Shown here: piece by piece, positions 35,652 through 44,930 of the stretch
Numbering within the stretch: the first letter of the stretch is position 1
Layout of the letters: each line of letters starts with the position of its first letter
From: Alphaproteobacteria bacterium
GTDB lineage: Bacteria > Pseudomonadota > Alphaproteobacteria > Micavibrionales > Micavibrionaceae
Direction: 5' to 3'
DNA: 64,000 nt
NCBI GenBank assembly: GCA_020848095.1
Contig: JADLAT010000003.1
Coordinates: 1 to 64,000, forward strand
Made by a program: the position numbers and the translations under genes
The notes under the pieces: model-generated
The model's database searches: none
Seen by the model: only the letters and a program-made list of their open reading frames with translations
Told to the model about the DNA's origin: nothing

Positions 35652-36620
35652 ATGTCCGCGAACGCAAAAGCCCTGAACATTCAAGATCTGCCCACCCCGA
35701 AACAGGAGACGTGGAAATACACGAATCTTGGGCGCAATCTGCCTGAGGGGCTGGTTTCCGCTGATATAAATCAGAAAATACTTATCCACAAAAACAGTGG
35801 ACAAGTCTGTGAACAGATTGAGGAAATCCTGTTCACAGGCTGTGCAGGGATTCACGCAAACCCAAGCCTGAAAATCGTTCTGGAGGAGGGGGCATCCCTG
35901 ACCCTCATCGAGCGGCATGACGGGCAGGGCGCGTACTGGAAAAACATGATCACCGAGATTGAAGTGGGCGCGAACGCCCGTCTTCGGCATATCCGCCTGC
36001 AAGAGGAATCGCCGGAGGCCGTGCAGACGAACATGGTGCATATCCGGCTGGCCCGCGATGCTGTATATGACGGTTTTAGCCTGAATATCGGCGGGCGTTT
36101 GACGCGCCACGAAATCCACGCGCAAATTCAGGGCGCAAACGCCGAATGCAGCTTGAACGGGCTTAGCCTCCTGAGAGAAAAACAGCACGGCGACACCACG
36201 ATCCTGATCGAACACGAGGCGCCGCACTGCCGCTCGAACCAGTTCTACCGCACCATTTTGGATGATGCCGCGCGCGGCGTGTTTCAGGGCAAGGTGCATG
36301 TCCACAAAATCGCCCAGAAAACGGACGGGTATCAGCTCTCCAACGCGCTTCTGCTCTCGGCGGATGCGGAAATGGACACCAAGCCGGAGCTTGAAATCTA
36401 TGCCGATGACGTAAAATGCTCACACGGGGCAACCACGGGCCAGCTTGATGAGGAGCCGCTTTTCTACCTGCGCACGCGTGGCCTTGATGAAGGCGCGGCG
36501 CGTTTATTGCTGATGAATGCCTTTGTGGATGAGGTTGTGGATAAGATTGAGGATGAATCTGTGAGAGCGCAGATACAGGAAAGGGCGGAGCAATGGTTGC
36601 TGCGGGCACTGCAAAAATAG
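35652..36620 (+). CDS. sufD: Fe-S cluster assembly protein SufD
   Basis: A 322-residue SufD, shorter than the ~420 residues of E. coli SufD. The N-terminal ETWKYTNLGR motif and the C-terminal CSHGATTGQLDEEPLFYLRTRGLDEGAARLLLMNAFVDEV are diagnostic; the conserved histidine in CSHGAT is a cluster-assembly residue. Its 3' end overlaps the sufS start by 28 bases. A perfect 10-bp inverted repeat lies in the N-terminal coding part. Confidence 0.96.
   Translation: MSANAKALNIQDLPTPKQETWKYTNLGRNLPEGLVSADINQKILIHKNSGQVCEQIEEILFTGCAGIHANPSLKIVLEEGASLTLIERHDGQGAYWKNMITEIEVGANARLRHIRLQEESPEAVQTNMVHIRLARDAVYDGFSLNIGGRLTRHEIHAQIQGANAECSLNGLSLLREKQHGDTTILIEHEAPHCRSNQFYRTILDDAARGVFQGKVHVHKIAQKTDGYQLSNALLLSADAEMDTKPELEIYADDVKCSHGATTGQLDEEPLFYLRTRGLDEGAARLLLMNAFVDEVVDKIEDESVRAQIQERAEQWLLRALQK
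35807..35838. repeat. 10-bp inverted repeat inside sufD
   Basis: CTGTGAACAG (35807-35816) and CTGTTCACAG (35829-35838) are perfect reverse complements with a 12-base spacer; a hairpin is expected in the suf mRNA about 150 bases into sufD. Confidence 0.6.
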
Positions 36621-37843
36621 AGAAAAGCGCCCGGCAATACCGGGCTGACTTCCCCATTCTTGGGCAAATGATGAATGGCCGTAAATTGGCCTTTCTGGAT
36701 ACGGCGGCGAGCGCGCAAAAACCAAAAATCGTCATCGATTCCATGTCCAGTGTGTACAGCACCGGTTACGCCAATATTCACCGGGGCGTTTACCGGATTT
36801 CGCAGGAACTCACGACCGCCTTTGAAGAAGTGCGGCAGAAGGTTGCGGATTTTATTGGTGCGCCCGGCGCCAGAAACATCGTCTTTACGCGAAACTCAAC
36901 CGAGGCGATCAATCTGGTCGCGCAAAGCTGGGGGCGCACGCATCTGCAAAAGGGCGATGAGGTGATTTTGAGCGCGATGGAACATCACGCCAATATCGTC
37001 CCGTGGCAATTGCTGCAGGCGCAGATCGGAATTGAAATCAAGGTGATCCCGGTTCTGGATGATGGAACACTGGATTATGAGGCCTATCAATCCCTGCTAT
37101 CCCCACGAACAAAAATGGTGGGGGTTGTGCATATATCAAACGCTTTTGGTGTTCGTAATAATATAAGTAAAATCATAAAGTTATCCCGTGATTTTAATCC
37201 TAAAATAAAGGTTCTGATCGACGGCTCTCAAGGGGTTGTCCACAGCCCTGTCAACGTGATCGCACTGGATGCGGACTTTTATGTCTTTACCGGGCATAAG
37301 CTTTACGGCCCTACGGGCATTGGTGCGCTCTACGGGAAGTATGAGGCGCTGGAATCCATGCCGCCCTATCAAGGGGGCGGTGATATGATTGAAAGGGTTA
37401 GCTTTTCCGGCAGCACGTTCAGAGAGCCTCCGCACCGGTTTGAGGCCGGAACGCCGCCAATCGCCGAGGTTATCGGTTTGGGCGCAGCGATTGATTACGT
37501 GCGGGAAATCGGTTTTGACTTCATTCAAAAGCGCGAAGAAAACCTGCTCGCGTACGGTAATAAAAAATTAAAGGAAATCAGTGGACTAAAAGTTTTTGGT
37601 GATGTTTCGGATAAGGCCGGGATTTTCAGCTTCACCATCGAAAATATGCACCCATCGGATATCGGCATGGTTCTTGACCAGTGCGGGGTTGCCGTACGGG
37701 CCGGGCATCATTGCTGTATGCCGCTGCTGGAGCGTTTCGGGCTGGATGCAACCGTCCGGGCCTCTCTGGGGCTGTATTCAAATGAAGAAGATATAGATGC
37801 ACTGGTCGAGGGGCTTCATAAAGCCAGGGAGCTATTTCAATGA
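36593..37843 (+). CDS. sufS: Cysteine desulfurase SufS
   Basis: A 416-residue PLP enzyme of the SufS/CsdA group. The PLP lysine is in FTGHKLYGPTGIGALYG; the active Cys is in RAGHHCCMPLLERFG. Other landmarks are FLDTAASAQKP and SGYANIHRGVYR-type (TGYANIHRGVYR). It takes sulfur from cysteine for SufBCD. The ATG at 36593 follows AGGAAAGGGCGGAG and lies inside sufD. No SufE or SufU partner gene is present in the window. Confidence 0.96.
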   Translation: MVAAGTAKIEKSARQYRADFPILGQMMNGRKLAFLDTAASAQKPKIVIDSMSSVYSTGYANIHRGVYRISQELTTAFEEVRQKVADFIGAPGARNIVFTRNSTEAINLVAQSWGRTHLQKGDEVILSAMEHHANIVPWQLLQAQIGIEIKVIPVLDDGTLDYEAYQSLLSPRTKMVGVVHISNAFGVRNNISKIIKLSRDFNPKIKVLIDGSQGVVHSPVNVIALDADFYVFTGHKLYGPTGIGALYGKYEALESMPPYQGGGDMIERVSFSGSTFREPPHRFEAGTPPIAEVIGLGAAIDYVREIGFDFIQKREENLLAYGNKKLKEISGLKVFGDVSDKAGIFSFTIENMHPSDIGMVLDQCGVAVRAGHHCCMPLLERFGLDATVRASLGLYSNEEDIDALVEGLHKARELFQ

Positions 37844-38241
37844 GCGCGCAGGAAACAAAAATGCCAACAGAATCCCCTTACGATGCGCTGGCCGAGCCAC
37901 CTGAAGCGGATGTGCCGCGGGATCACCCGCTTTGGCCCGCTATGCTGGCGGCGCTGAAGGAAATTTACGACCCTGAAATTCCCGTAAATGTGTATGAGCT
38001 TGGCCTCATCTATGCGGTTAAAATTATTGAGCTAGATGAAGGGGATGTGGAGGTTAGCGTAAAAATGACTTTAACTTCCCCGGGCTGCCCCGTCGCGCAG
38101 GAAATGCCGGGCTGGGTGCAAGGGGCGCTCCTGCCGCTTGATGGTGTGGGCGAGGTGGATGTTGAAATTATATGGGAGCCAACATGGTCCCCCGCCATGA
38201 TGGCCGAGACAGCAAAAATGCAACTTAATATGTTTTATTAA
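37840..38241 (+). CDS. sufT: SufT-like DUF59 (MIP18/PaaD) protein
   Basis: A 133-residue DUF59 protein. Core: IKEIYDPEIPVNVYELGLIY-like (KEIYDPEIPVNVYELGLIYA), MTLTSPGCPVAQEMP with the conserved cysteine, and WEPTWSPAMMAE. Family members with this position help Fe-S cluster maturation. Starts on the sufS stop (ATGA), so translated with it. The first ~35 residues are a charged extension. Confidence 0.92.
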   Translation: MSAQETKMPTESPYDALAEPPEADVPRDHPLWPAMLAALKEIYDPEIPVNVYELGLIYAVKIIELDEGDVEVSVKMTLTSPGCPVAQEMPGWVQGALLPLDGVGEVDVEIIWEPTWSPAMMAETAKMQLNMFY

Positions 38242-38249
38242 GAGGATAC

Positions 38250-38630
38250 ATGCAAATCATGATGGACATTAAGATCACGGCGCAAGCCGCTTCGCACATT
38301 CAAAATCTGATGAAAAAGGCCCCGGAAGGCTCGCCGGGGCTGCGCCTCACCGTGGGTGCTACGGGATGTTCCGGCAATTCCTATAAAATGGAGTACGTAA
38401 AGCCGGGCAGCCCGGAAACCACCGATGATATCATCGAGAGTGGCGGTGTACGTATCAACATTCCTAAAATGTTCTCATGGATGCTCATCGGCATGACCAT
38501 AGACTACATAACCGACGCTCTAGGCAATTCGAGATTTGAATTTATCAACCCGAATGAAACCGGGCGTTGTGGCTGCGGCGAAAGTTTTCAGGTCGCTCCG
38601 GCCGCGGGAAATCCCGACACGTCAGGTTGA
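38250..38630 (+). CDS. sufA: A-type Fe-S carrier SufA/IscA
   Basis: A 126-residue A-type carrier with the three conserved cysteines at Cys40 (GATGCSGNSY), Cys107 and Cys109 (GRCGCGESF). It receives clusters from SufBCD and hands them to apoproteins. Start at 38250 follows AAGAGGATAC; an alternative start at residue 5 is possible. Last recognised gene of the suf operon. A GCCCGC-GTT-GCGGGC hairpin follows (38640-38654), without a T-run. Confidence 0.94.
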   Translation: MQIMMDIKITAQAASHIQNLMKKAPEGSPGLRLTVGATGCSGNSYKMEYVKPGSPETTDDIIESGGVRINIPKMFSWMLIGMTIDYITDALGNSRFEFINPNETGRCGCGESFQVAPAAGNPDTSG

Positions 38631-38795
38631 ACTGCCGGCGCCCGCGTTGCGGGCCCGCGAAACCATACTAGCGGATGCAAAGCTTATCGGCGGCGGACGC
38701 CGGCTATATGTGTTGGCGGCGGCGCGTACGCCTCTGGGTCTTTCCCAGCCCTTGCCTTGACCTCTTTTACGACCAGTGTTCGGAAATGGGTTCAT
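38622..38795 (-). CDS. Candidate small basic protein (57 residues)
   Basis: An open frame on the minus strand that fills the otherwise empty gap between the unknown gene 38811-39929 and sufA, starting 16 bases after that gene's stop. The product is very basic (begins MNPFPNTGRKRGQGKGW and has many Arg), with no acidic stretch. AGAAAGAG lies about eight bases before the ATG. It overlaps the last codons of sufA. GC-rich sequence can be open by chance, so this is only a candidate. Confidence 0.3.
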   Translation of the reverse strand: MNPFPNTGRKRGQGKGWERPRGVRAAANTYSRRPPPISFASASMVSRARNAGAGSST

Positions 38796-38810
38796 TTTAA
38801 TACTCTTTCT

Positions 38811-39929
38811 CTATTCATGGGCGCAATATATCGCCGCATATATATCCATCAAGGTCTCAAGGCTTAAATTATCCTTATAGCCATTATAAAGCGGCTCCAT
38901 CCCTGCCTTGCGCAAAACACGCAGAAACTCAAGATCACCAAGATCGTTAAGCTCATCTCCCATTTTACACCAGGTGAGCAGAATATCCAAATTTCGCCCG
39001 TGATTTTCCTCCGCATGCCCATCAATCTCCGGCGGAAATTTGCTCTGGCGGTCGCCGGTCATCTGGTTGATCTCGCAATCACGCAGCGCGCCCGCCAGAT
39101 CGACGGCCTGATAGGGGGCGTACGTCTTTATATCGCAAGGCGCGGCAATGAATATTTTCCTGTCATAGGTGATAAATCCCTGCCGTGTAATGCCGGATAT
39201 GAACTTTATATCAATATGATAATTACGGGCAAAATCCATCATCATTTTGCCGGAGGGGGCTTTTTCCAGCGCCGCACTGTTTTCCTTCAGCAGAGCTTCA
39301 TTGTGTGGATGGGCATAGCGCAGAGGCTGCTGCATATTAAAGTTCTGCGCCGTTAACTCGGCAAGAACCGGGGCATTTATCGTGATATGTCCGCTCTTTT
39401 CGATACGTACATCCCCCCTTATGGTCTCTCCATTGAATAAAACGGGAATTTTTAGCAGGAAATAGTGCTCAAACTCCTCTATTTCCCGTCTGGATGTGTA
39501 ATCTATGGCCTTGAAATGGTGTTCCATGGCGGTTGCGCCCGCATAACCCGTATCGTACGCATCGACAATAAATTTAACTTTCTGTTCCGGGTCAAAGACC
39601 ACATCGTCAAAAAAATCCAGATAACTCAGGACATTTTCTTTTCTCAGCCGAAAAGCGTCCCGCTGAATAAGCAAAATCACGGGATGCGCCGAACCATCGA
39701 GATAATAGTGATTCTCGCCATTACTGATGTAATCCAGATTGTAATCGGGAATAAGCCCGGTATTGCTCAGGCGATAGCGGCTATACCCTTCAAGAAACGA
39801 CAGGCCATAAGCCCAGAGTTCATAATGTTTTCCCGCGAAAAGCGGCGCAAAACCGGGATCCGACACCTCATCAACGAATTTTCTGGTTTGCTCCGGGGAA
39901 AGGCATTCCCATTTTGAATGTTCACGCAT
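38811..39929 (-). CDS. Unknown protein, 372 residues
   Basis: A soluble protein with no signal peptide or membrane helix. I recognise no established domain. It is rich in Tyr, Phe and Asp in the N-terminal half (KHYELWAYGLSFLEGYSRYRL, LDFFDDVVFDP). The middle holds DIKFISGITRQGFITYDRKIFIA and the C-terminal half a segment APYQAVDLAGALRDCEI, which has the look of a conserved core. It faces the suf operon tail-to-tail. Its codon use looks normal for the window. Confidence 0.75.
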   Translation of the reverse strand: MREHSKWECLSPEQTRKFVDEVSDPGFAPLFAGKHYELWAYGLSFLEGYSRYRLSNTGLIPDYNLDYISNGENHYYLDGSAHPVILLIQRDAFRLRKENVLSYLDFFDDVVFDPEQKVKFIVDAYDTGYAGATAMEHHFKAIDYTSRREIEEFEHYFLLKIPVLFNGETIRGDVRIEKSGHITINAPVLAELTAQNFNMQQPLRYAHPHNEALLKENSAALEKAPSGKMMMDFARNYHIDIKFISGITRQGFITYDRKIFIAAPCDIKTYAPYQAVDLAGALRDCEINQMTGDRQSKFPPEIDGHAEENHGRNLDILLTWCKMGDELNDLGDLEFLRVLRKAGMEPLYNGYKDNLSLETLMDIYAAIYCAHE

Positions 39930-39992
39930 GCACTTTGTATCCTTGGCAGAAGAAAATCTTCAGCAGTGCCAATCTACAGCAAAGCGGGAAAC

Positions 39993-41030
39993 TTATAAAG
40001 CGGATGCGGCATAGCCGGCTGCGGCGGCGCTTTGGGCCTCCAGCGCCTGCAAAATCACATCGGGCGAAGCGTTTTCAAGATGGGCAAAGCTGCTAAGCGT
40101 CTGCTTCCAGGCCTTTGCGCCGGGCTGCCCATGAAACAGGCCGAGCATATGCCGGGTAATGGATTTAACGGGCGTGCCGTACAAATCGGCTTGTTTGTGA
40201 GCGTATTGAATCATGGCATAGGCCGCAAGCTCACGGCCCTGCGGCGGGGATGGGGCGTTAAAAACACTATTCATAATTTCCGCCAGAAACCACGGGTTTT
40301 GATAGGCTTCACGCCCGATCATCACGCCTGAGAATGTCGATATTTGCGCCTGTACGTTCTCAATTGTGGATATCTCGCCATTGACGATAATGCGAAGCTG
40401 TGGATATTTTTCCCGAATCTGAGCCGCGCGAATATAGTCGATAGGGGGCTTTTCCCGGTTTTCTTTGGGTGAGAGTCCCTTTAACCACGCTTTGCGCGCA
40501 TGAATTATAAAAGTTTTACACCCTTTATCCGCAATTCTACCTACAAACTGATCCAAAAACGCAAAATCATCCTGATCGTCGATACCAATCCGGCATTTTA
40601 CCGTAACGGGAATGGAAACGGCGCTGATCATACGCTCCACGCAGGACGCGACATGATCCGGCTCTTTCATCAAACAGGCCCCGAACCGCCCATTTTGAAC
40701 CCGGTCAGACGGACAGCCGCAATTAAGATTAATCTCATCATAGCCGTATTCTTCCCCCATAGCCGCGCATCTGGCCAGCGCATCGGGGTCAGAGCCGCCC
40801 AGTTGAAGCGCAAGCGGGCGCTCCGCAGAATCAAAGCGCAAATGCCGGTCCTTATCACCAAAAAGCAGGGCGCCCGTGGTCACCATTTCTGTGTAGAGTT
40901 TCACATGCGGCGCAAGCAGGCGGTGGAAATAGCGGCAATGGCGATCCGTCCAATCCATCATCGGCGCCACCGAAATTTCCGGGGCGGGCATGGAATTGAG
41001 TGCGTTTTTATTATGAGACTCTTGCTTCAT
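39993..41030 (-). CDS. dusA: tRNA-dihydrouridine synthase A
   Basis: A 345-residue FMN enzyme that reduces U20/U20a in the tRNA D-loop. Signature motifs: SVAPMMDWTDRHCRYFHR, EINLNCGCPSDRVQNGRFGACLM with the catalytic cysteine, CRIGIDDQDDF, FIIHARKAWLKGLSPKENR and INGEI-type VNGEIST. The first 13 residues are not conserved; the ATG at 40991 is an alternative start. Divergent from the SH3 protein gene. Confidence 0.95.
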   Translation of the reverse strand: MKQESHNKNALNSMPAPEISVAPMMDWTDRHCRYFHRLLAPHVKLYTEMVTTGALLFGDKDRHLRFDSAERPLALQLGGSDPDALARCAAMGEEYGYDEINLNCGCPSDRVQNGRFGACLMKEPDHVASCVERMISAVSIPVTVKCRIGIDDQDDFAFLDQFVGRIADKGCKTFIIHARKAWLKGLSPKENREKPPIDYIRAAQIREKYPQLRIIVNGEISTIENVQAQISTFSGVMIGREAYQNPWFLAEIMNSVFNAPSPPQGRELAAYAMIQYAHKQADLYGTPVKSITRHMLGLFHGQPGAKAWKQTLSSFAHLENASPDVILQALEAQSAAAAGYAASAL

Positions 41031-41056
41031 TGGCGCTTTTTATCATAAACAGGGAT

Positions 41057-41587
41057 ATGGGCACGCAAAAAATCCATCTGCTTATCGTTTTTTTTCTGAC
41101 CGGGCTTTGTCTGAGCGTGGGATATAGCGCGCGGGCGGAAAATGCCGCCGGTTCTTCAGCCTTCCGTTCAACGCAATTTCCCTTGCCGCGCTTTGTTTCT
41201 GTGGCTTCCGATGAAGTATTTGTGCGCACCGGGCCGGGGCAGCGTTATCCCGTGGAGTGGGTTTATCGCAAAAAGGGCGTGCCGGTTGAAATCATTCTTG
41301 AATATGATGTCTGGCGCAAAATAAAGGATTTCAACGGGCAGGTGGGCTGGGTGCACCATACCTTGCTCAGTGGTCGCCGCGCGGCCTTCATTCTGGGCAA
41401 TGAAACCATGCCCTTATACAAAAAACCGGTGCAGGATGAGCATATTCAGGCCTATGCAGAGGCAAGAACGCTTGTAAGCGTGGAGCAATGCAACGGCCAA
41501 TGGTGCTTTGTGAATGCTTCGGGGTATAAAGGGTGGATTGTGCAAAATAAACTTTGGGGTGTTTACGAATCTGAAGTTTTCGACTAA
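41057..41587 (+). CDS. Secreted SH3 domain protein
   Basis: A ~176-residue exported protein. Signal peptide at residues ~1-27 ending SARAE; then two bacterial SH3-like units, the first SDEVFVRTGPGQRYPVEWVYRKKGVPVEII with GWVHHTLLSGRR, the second PLYKKPVQDEHIQAYAEARTLVSVEQCNGQWCFV with GWIVQNKLWGVY. The second has a Cys pair. Such proteins bind peptidoglycan or the cell envelope (DUF1058-like). I chose the ATG at 41057 because AGGGAT precedes it and the signal peptide starts there; an upstream start at 41000 would overlap dusA. Confidence 0.85.
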   Translation: MGTQKIHLLIVFFLTGLCLSVGYSARAENAAGSSAFRSTQFPLPRFVSVASDEVFVRTGPGQRYPVEWVYRKKGVPVEIILEYDVWRKIKDFNGQVGWVHHTLLSGRRAAFILGNETMPLYKKPVQDEHIQAYAEARTLVSVEQCNGQWCFVNASGYKGWIVQNKLWGVYESEVFD

Positions 41588-41688
41588 CCTTGATTCACCA
41601 GTTGATTCTGCAACTGTCCACAGCCTTATCCACAACCACCACCTCTTGACCTACCCCTCCGATTCTCTCCCGCTCAGGCGCTTCAACC

Positions 41689-42663
41689 ATGTTCGCATTA
41701 ACCAACAAGCCCGAAATGGGCGCACGTTTATACACAGGCCTGATTCATCTGGCGACCGACCCCGCGCGCGGAACGGATGCCATGAAGGTCATACAACACA
41801 TGGCGGGCATTCTGGTTGAAACCTATCTGGTGTTTGATAATCCGGATGAGGTCATGGAAGTCAGCCTGTGCCAGTTAGGGGCAATGCTGGGCTGCGACCC
41901 TGCGCCGGGTGTTTTGGGCGCTATGGCTTTGCCGCCCGCTCATATTCTGGATCATGAGACAGAGCGTGGACGGCTGGCCGCGCGTAATTTCTTCGAAGAA
42001 TGGCTGGATTGCGCTTTTGAGTTTCATAACCTGATTCAGGTCATCGTACATAATATTCTGGTGAGCTGGGAGGCCGATGGACAGGGGCGCGCCGAATCTT
42101 TCCGGTTGCTCGTTGAATGCACGCAAAAATGTATGGGCTTTGAAATCGCCGCGCAGGAATTATGCGATGTGGTGATTGATCGTAAAGTCACGGCGCAGGA
42201 CTGGTCTTTAGGGGATTGCGTCGCCTCTTTGAGCGCGGTCGCGGGCCGCAGGCTGGCGCTGTCTTTGAATTCCGATGCCTGCATGCTGTTCCGTGGCTCG
42301 GCCCTGCCGGATAATCTTGACCGCGTTGTGTATGTAATGACGCAGGAGGCTGTGCGCCTTGGTGTCCCTGCGGGCACGGATTGGCGATTCGGCCTGGCGG
42401 CGAACGATGTCCCGGTCAATGCGCCGCTTGACCTTGTCTATGGTATTGAACCTTACTGTCAGAGCTTTTTTGACGCGATGGGAATTCGCAACCAGTACGA
42501 ACAGGCCGTTTGCTGCGCCAAGGCCGCCGGGCGGATGCTGGCGGTTGCTGCGGGCGGAGAGGTTCCGGAAATTGAACCGGCTATCGCCAAGCCCTTGGCA
42601 ATGGCCGCGATCACAGAGACTTATAAATCGGTTTGCATGGAACAAAGCATCGCATTGTTCTGA
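41689..42663 (+). CDS. Unknown protein, 324 residues
   Basis: A soluble, mostly helical protein rich in Cys (about 12 residues spread along the chain, e.g. VCCAKA) and Leu. I recognise no family. There is no signal peptide. Segments such as RNFFEEWLDCAFEFHNLIQVIVH and FDAMGIRNQYEQAVCCAKAAGRML are amphipathic helices. It lies between an SH3 protein and fabA on the same strand; it could be co-transcribed with fabA, 119 bases downstream. The upstream gap contains the DnaA-box-like TTATCCACA (41626-41634). Confidence 0.75.
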   Translation: MFALTNKPEMGARLYTGLIHLATDPARGTDAMKVIQHMAGILVETYLVFDNPDEVMEVSLCQLGAMLGCDPAPGVLGAMALPPAHILDHETERGRLAARNFFEEWLDCAFEFHNLIQVIVHNILVSWEADGQGRAESFRLLVECTQKCMGFEIAAQELCDVVIDRKVTAQDWSLGDCVASLSAVAGRRLALSLNSDACMLFRGSALPDNLDRVVYVMTQEAVRLGVPAGTDWRFGLAANDVPVNAPLDLVYGIEPYCQSFFDAMGIRNQYEQAVCCAKAAGRMLAVAAGGEVPEIEPAIAKPLAMAAITETYKSVCMEQSIALF

Positions 42664-42782
42664 ACCTTGCCCGCGCCCTCTTGCAAGGGTCCGTAATCTC
42701 CCTTATAAATTTGTGACTTGTAACAGGCCAGAGAAAGACTCTTTGTGTCGATTGGTAATTTTCTAGGATATGGTCCGCACGC

Positions 42783-43310
42783 ATGAACTTTAAACAAAAA
42801 TCCAGCTACAGTTACGAAGAAATCATCGCTTGCGGTGAGGGGGAAATGTTCGGGCAGGGCAATGCAAAATTGCCGGCGCCTCCCATGCTGATGTTCGACC
42901 GGATTACAAACGTATCTCAGGACGGCGGCGCCTATGGCAAGGGCGTGATCGAGGCTGAATTTGATATTCATCCGGATATCTGGTTCTTCGACTGCCATTT
43001 TAAGGGCGATCCGGTCATGCCGGGCTGTCTGGGGCTTGATGCCCTTTGGCAATTGCTGGGGTTTTATCTCGGCTGGACGGGGGCGCAGGGCTCAGGTCGG
43101 GCCTTGGGGCTTGGCGGCCTTAAACTGACCGGGCAGGTGCAGCCCTCCACAAAACTTGTGAAATATGTCGTGGATGTTAAGCGCGTGATTAACCGCAAGC
43201 TCGTTCTGGGCATAGGCGATGGAAAAATGTACGCCGATGGCACGCTGATCTACGAAGCTGAAGGGCTGAAAGTCGGATTGTTTGGCAATCCTGATGCAAT
43301 GGAAGGATAA
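42783..43310 (+). CDS. fabA: 3-hydroxydecanoyl-ACP dehydratase/isomerase
   Basis: A 175-residue FabA. The active-site His is in [32 protein letters not shown], and [12 protein letters not shown] near the start is diagnostic. It introduces the cis double bond for anaerobic unsaturated fatty-acid synthesis. Seven bases separate it from fabB, with which it functions. No clear promoter was identified. Confidence 0.97.
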   Translation: MNFKQKSSYSYEEIIACGEGEMFGQGNAKLPAPPMLMFDRITNVSQDGGAYGKGVIEAEFDIHPDIWFFDCHFKGDPVMPGCLGLDALWQLLGFYLGWTGAQGSGRALGLGGLKLTGQVQPSTKLVKYVVDVKRVINRKLVLGIGDGKMYADGTLIYEAEGLKVGLFGNPDAMEG

Positions 43311-43317
43311 TCTATAG

Positions 43318-44541
43318 ATGACACGCCGCGTCGTCATAACCGGAATGGGGATCGTTTCCTGTATTGGAAACTCTGTCACTGAGGTTCTGGAATCGCTGAA
43401 ATCCGGACGTTCTGGAATCACGGCCTCTCCCGAATATGCGGAGATGGGCTTCCGCTCGCAAATCTACGGAAAACCTGCGATCCAGCTTGATGAACATATC
43501 GACAAGCGTTTATGGCGCTTTATGGGTGATGCTGCTGGCTATGTTCATTTATCCATGGAGCAGGCCATCAAGGATGCCGGGCTCACGCCGCAGGACGTAT
43601 CCAATGAACGTACGGGGATCATTGTTGGCTCTGGCGGCCCCTCAACACGGGCGCAGGTTCTGGCGGCGGACATCGCGCGCGAAAAGGGCCCCAAACGCGT
43701 TGGGCCTTTCGCCGTACCTAAGGCCATGTGCTCAACAACCTCGGCGACAGCGGCAACGAATTTCCAGATAAAAGGCGTAAATTATTCGATCTCCTCAGCC
43801 TGTTCAACCTCTGCACATTGCATAGGCAATGCGGCGGAAATGATCCAATGGGGCAAGCAGGATATTATGTTCGCCGGCGGGGGGGAGGAACTGGACTGGA
43901 CGCTCTCCGTCCTGTTCGATGCCATGGGCGCGATGTCCTCTAAATATAACGACACGCCGGAAAAGGCCGCAAGAGCCTATGATTCCGGGCGTGACGGCTT
44001 CGTAATCGCGGGCGGTGGCGGTATCTTGGTGCTTGAGGAGCTTGAGCATGCCAAGGCGCGCGGCGCAAAGATTTATGCGGAGATCACGGGTTACGGCGCA
44101 ACCTCGGACGGCGCGGATATGGTCGCCCCCAGCGGCGAGGGCGCGGTCCGCTGCATGAAGCAGGCACTCTCCACGCTAAAAACGCCGGTTACCTATATCA
44201 ATACACACGGCACCAGCACCCCGGTCGGGGACGTAACGGAGATCAAGGCCATCCGCGAAGTGTTCGCCGGGCGTGAAATTCCGCATATCAGCGCCACAAA
44301 ATCCATGACCTGGCATTCTCTGGGCGGAACCGGCGTGCAAGAGGCTATTTACTGCCTGCTGATGATGAAAAATAACTTCGTCGCCCCCAGTATAAACATT
44401 GAAAACCTTGATGACGGCGCGGCAGACATGCCGATTGCCCGCACGCGCCTTGATAACATCACGCATGAAAGCGTCATTTCCAACTCTTTTGGCTTTGGCG
44501 GCACGAACTGCACCCTGGCGATGAGCCGGTACGAGGAATAG
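43318..44541 (+). CDS. fabB: 3-oxoacyl-ACP synthase I
   Basis: A 407-residue KAS I. Catalytic Cys in [16 protein letters not shown], two His in [14 protein letters not shown] and [15 protein letters not shown], and the [11 protein letters not shown]-terminus. Elongates the cis-3-decenoyl product of FabA. Operon with fabA. Confidence 0.97.
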   Translation: MTRRVVITGMGIVSCIGNSVTEVLESLKSGRSGITASPEYAEMGFRSQIYGKPAIQLDEHIDKRLWRFMGDAAGYVHLSMEQAIKDAGLTPQDVSNERTGIIVGSGGPSTRAQVLAADIAREKGPKRVGPFAVPKAMCSTTSATAATNFQIKGVNYSISSACSTSAHCIGNAAEMIQWGKQDIMFAGGGEELDWTLSVLFDAMGAMSSKYNDTPEKAARAYDSGRDGFVIAGGGGILVLEELEHAKARGAKIYAEITGYGATSDGADMVAPSGEGAVRCMKQALSTLKTPVTYINTHGTSTPVGDVTEIKAIREVFAGREIPHISATKSMTWHSLGGTGVQEAIYCLLMMKNNFVAPSINIENLDDGAADMPIARTRLDNITHESVISNSFGFGGTNCTLAMSRYEE

Positions 44542-44545
44542 AAAC

Positions 44546-44926
44546 ATGAGATATTTTTTTATACTTCTATTTTTTGTCCTCTCTTTTGCCCCGTTTTCTT
44601 ACGCAGAAGACCACAAATTTCCTTGCGATCGAAATATGACCCAGACGGATTTGAATATTTGCTCGGGGGAGGAAATGAAATACACGGATCAAAACCTAAA
44701 AGAAACCTATCAGCAAGCTCTTGAAAAGTTAGAGGGCGACTATTTTTTACAAAAAAAAGAGCAGTTTTTGAGCTCTCAAAAAGAGTGGGAAGAATATAGG
44801 GAAGCAGCTTGTAAATTTGAGAATCCGGATGAAGGGAGTATCGCTCCTTTGATTTATGCAAACTGCAGAATAAGATTAACTCAAGAGCGGGTTGAGACAA
44901 TAAAAAGCGGTTTTATGGAGTGGTAA
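44546..44926 (+). CDS. LprI-like (DUF1311) secreted protein
   Basis: A 126-residue exported protein with a signal peptide (RYFFILLFFVLSFAPFSYA) and a DUF1311 domain with CDRNMTQTDLNICSGEEM and YQQALEKLEGDYF. The domain is shared with lysozyme inhibitor LprI, but the function here is not proven. The gene lies between fabB and fabI with four bases on either side, as if operonic, yet it is visibly AT-richer than its neighbours (long runs of A and T), suggesting transfer into the fab operon. Confidence 0.85.
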   Translation: MRYFFILLFFVLSFAPFSYAEDHKFPCDRNMTQTDLNICSGEEMKYTDQNLKETYQQALEKLEGDYFLQKKEQFLSSQKEWEEYREAACKFENPDEGSIAPLIYANCRIRLTQERVETIKSGFMEW

Positions 44927-44930
44927 GACA

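Noticed and set aside
38536..38760. Plus-strand open frame overlapping the sufA end
   Set aside because: Lies in another frame over sufA, no ribosome binding site, composition of a GC-rich shadow.
41614..41634. Two DnaA-box-like words (CTGTCCACA and TTATCCACA), possible replication origin
   Set aside because: Only one is a perfect box; there is no cluster, no AT-rich unwinding stretch and no dnaA/dnaN/parAB genes nearby. Similar words also occur inside ruvX and sufD.
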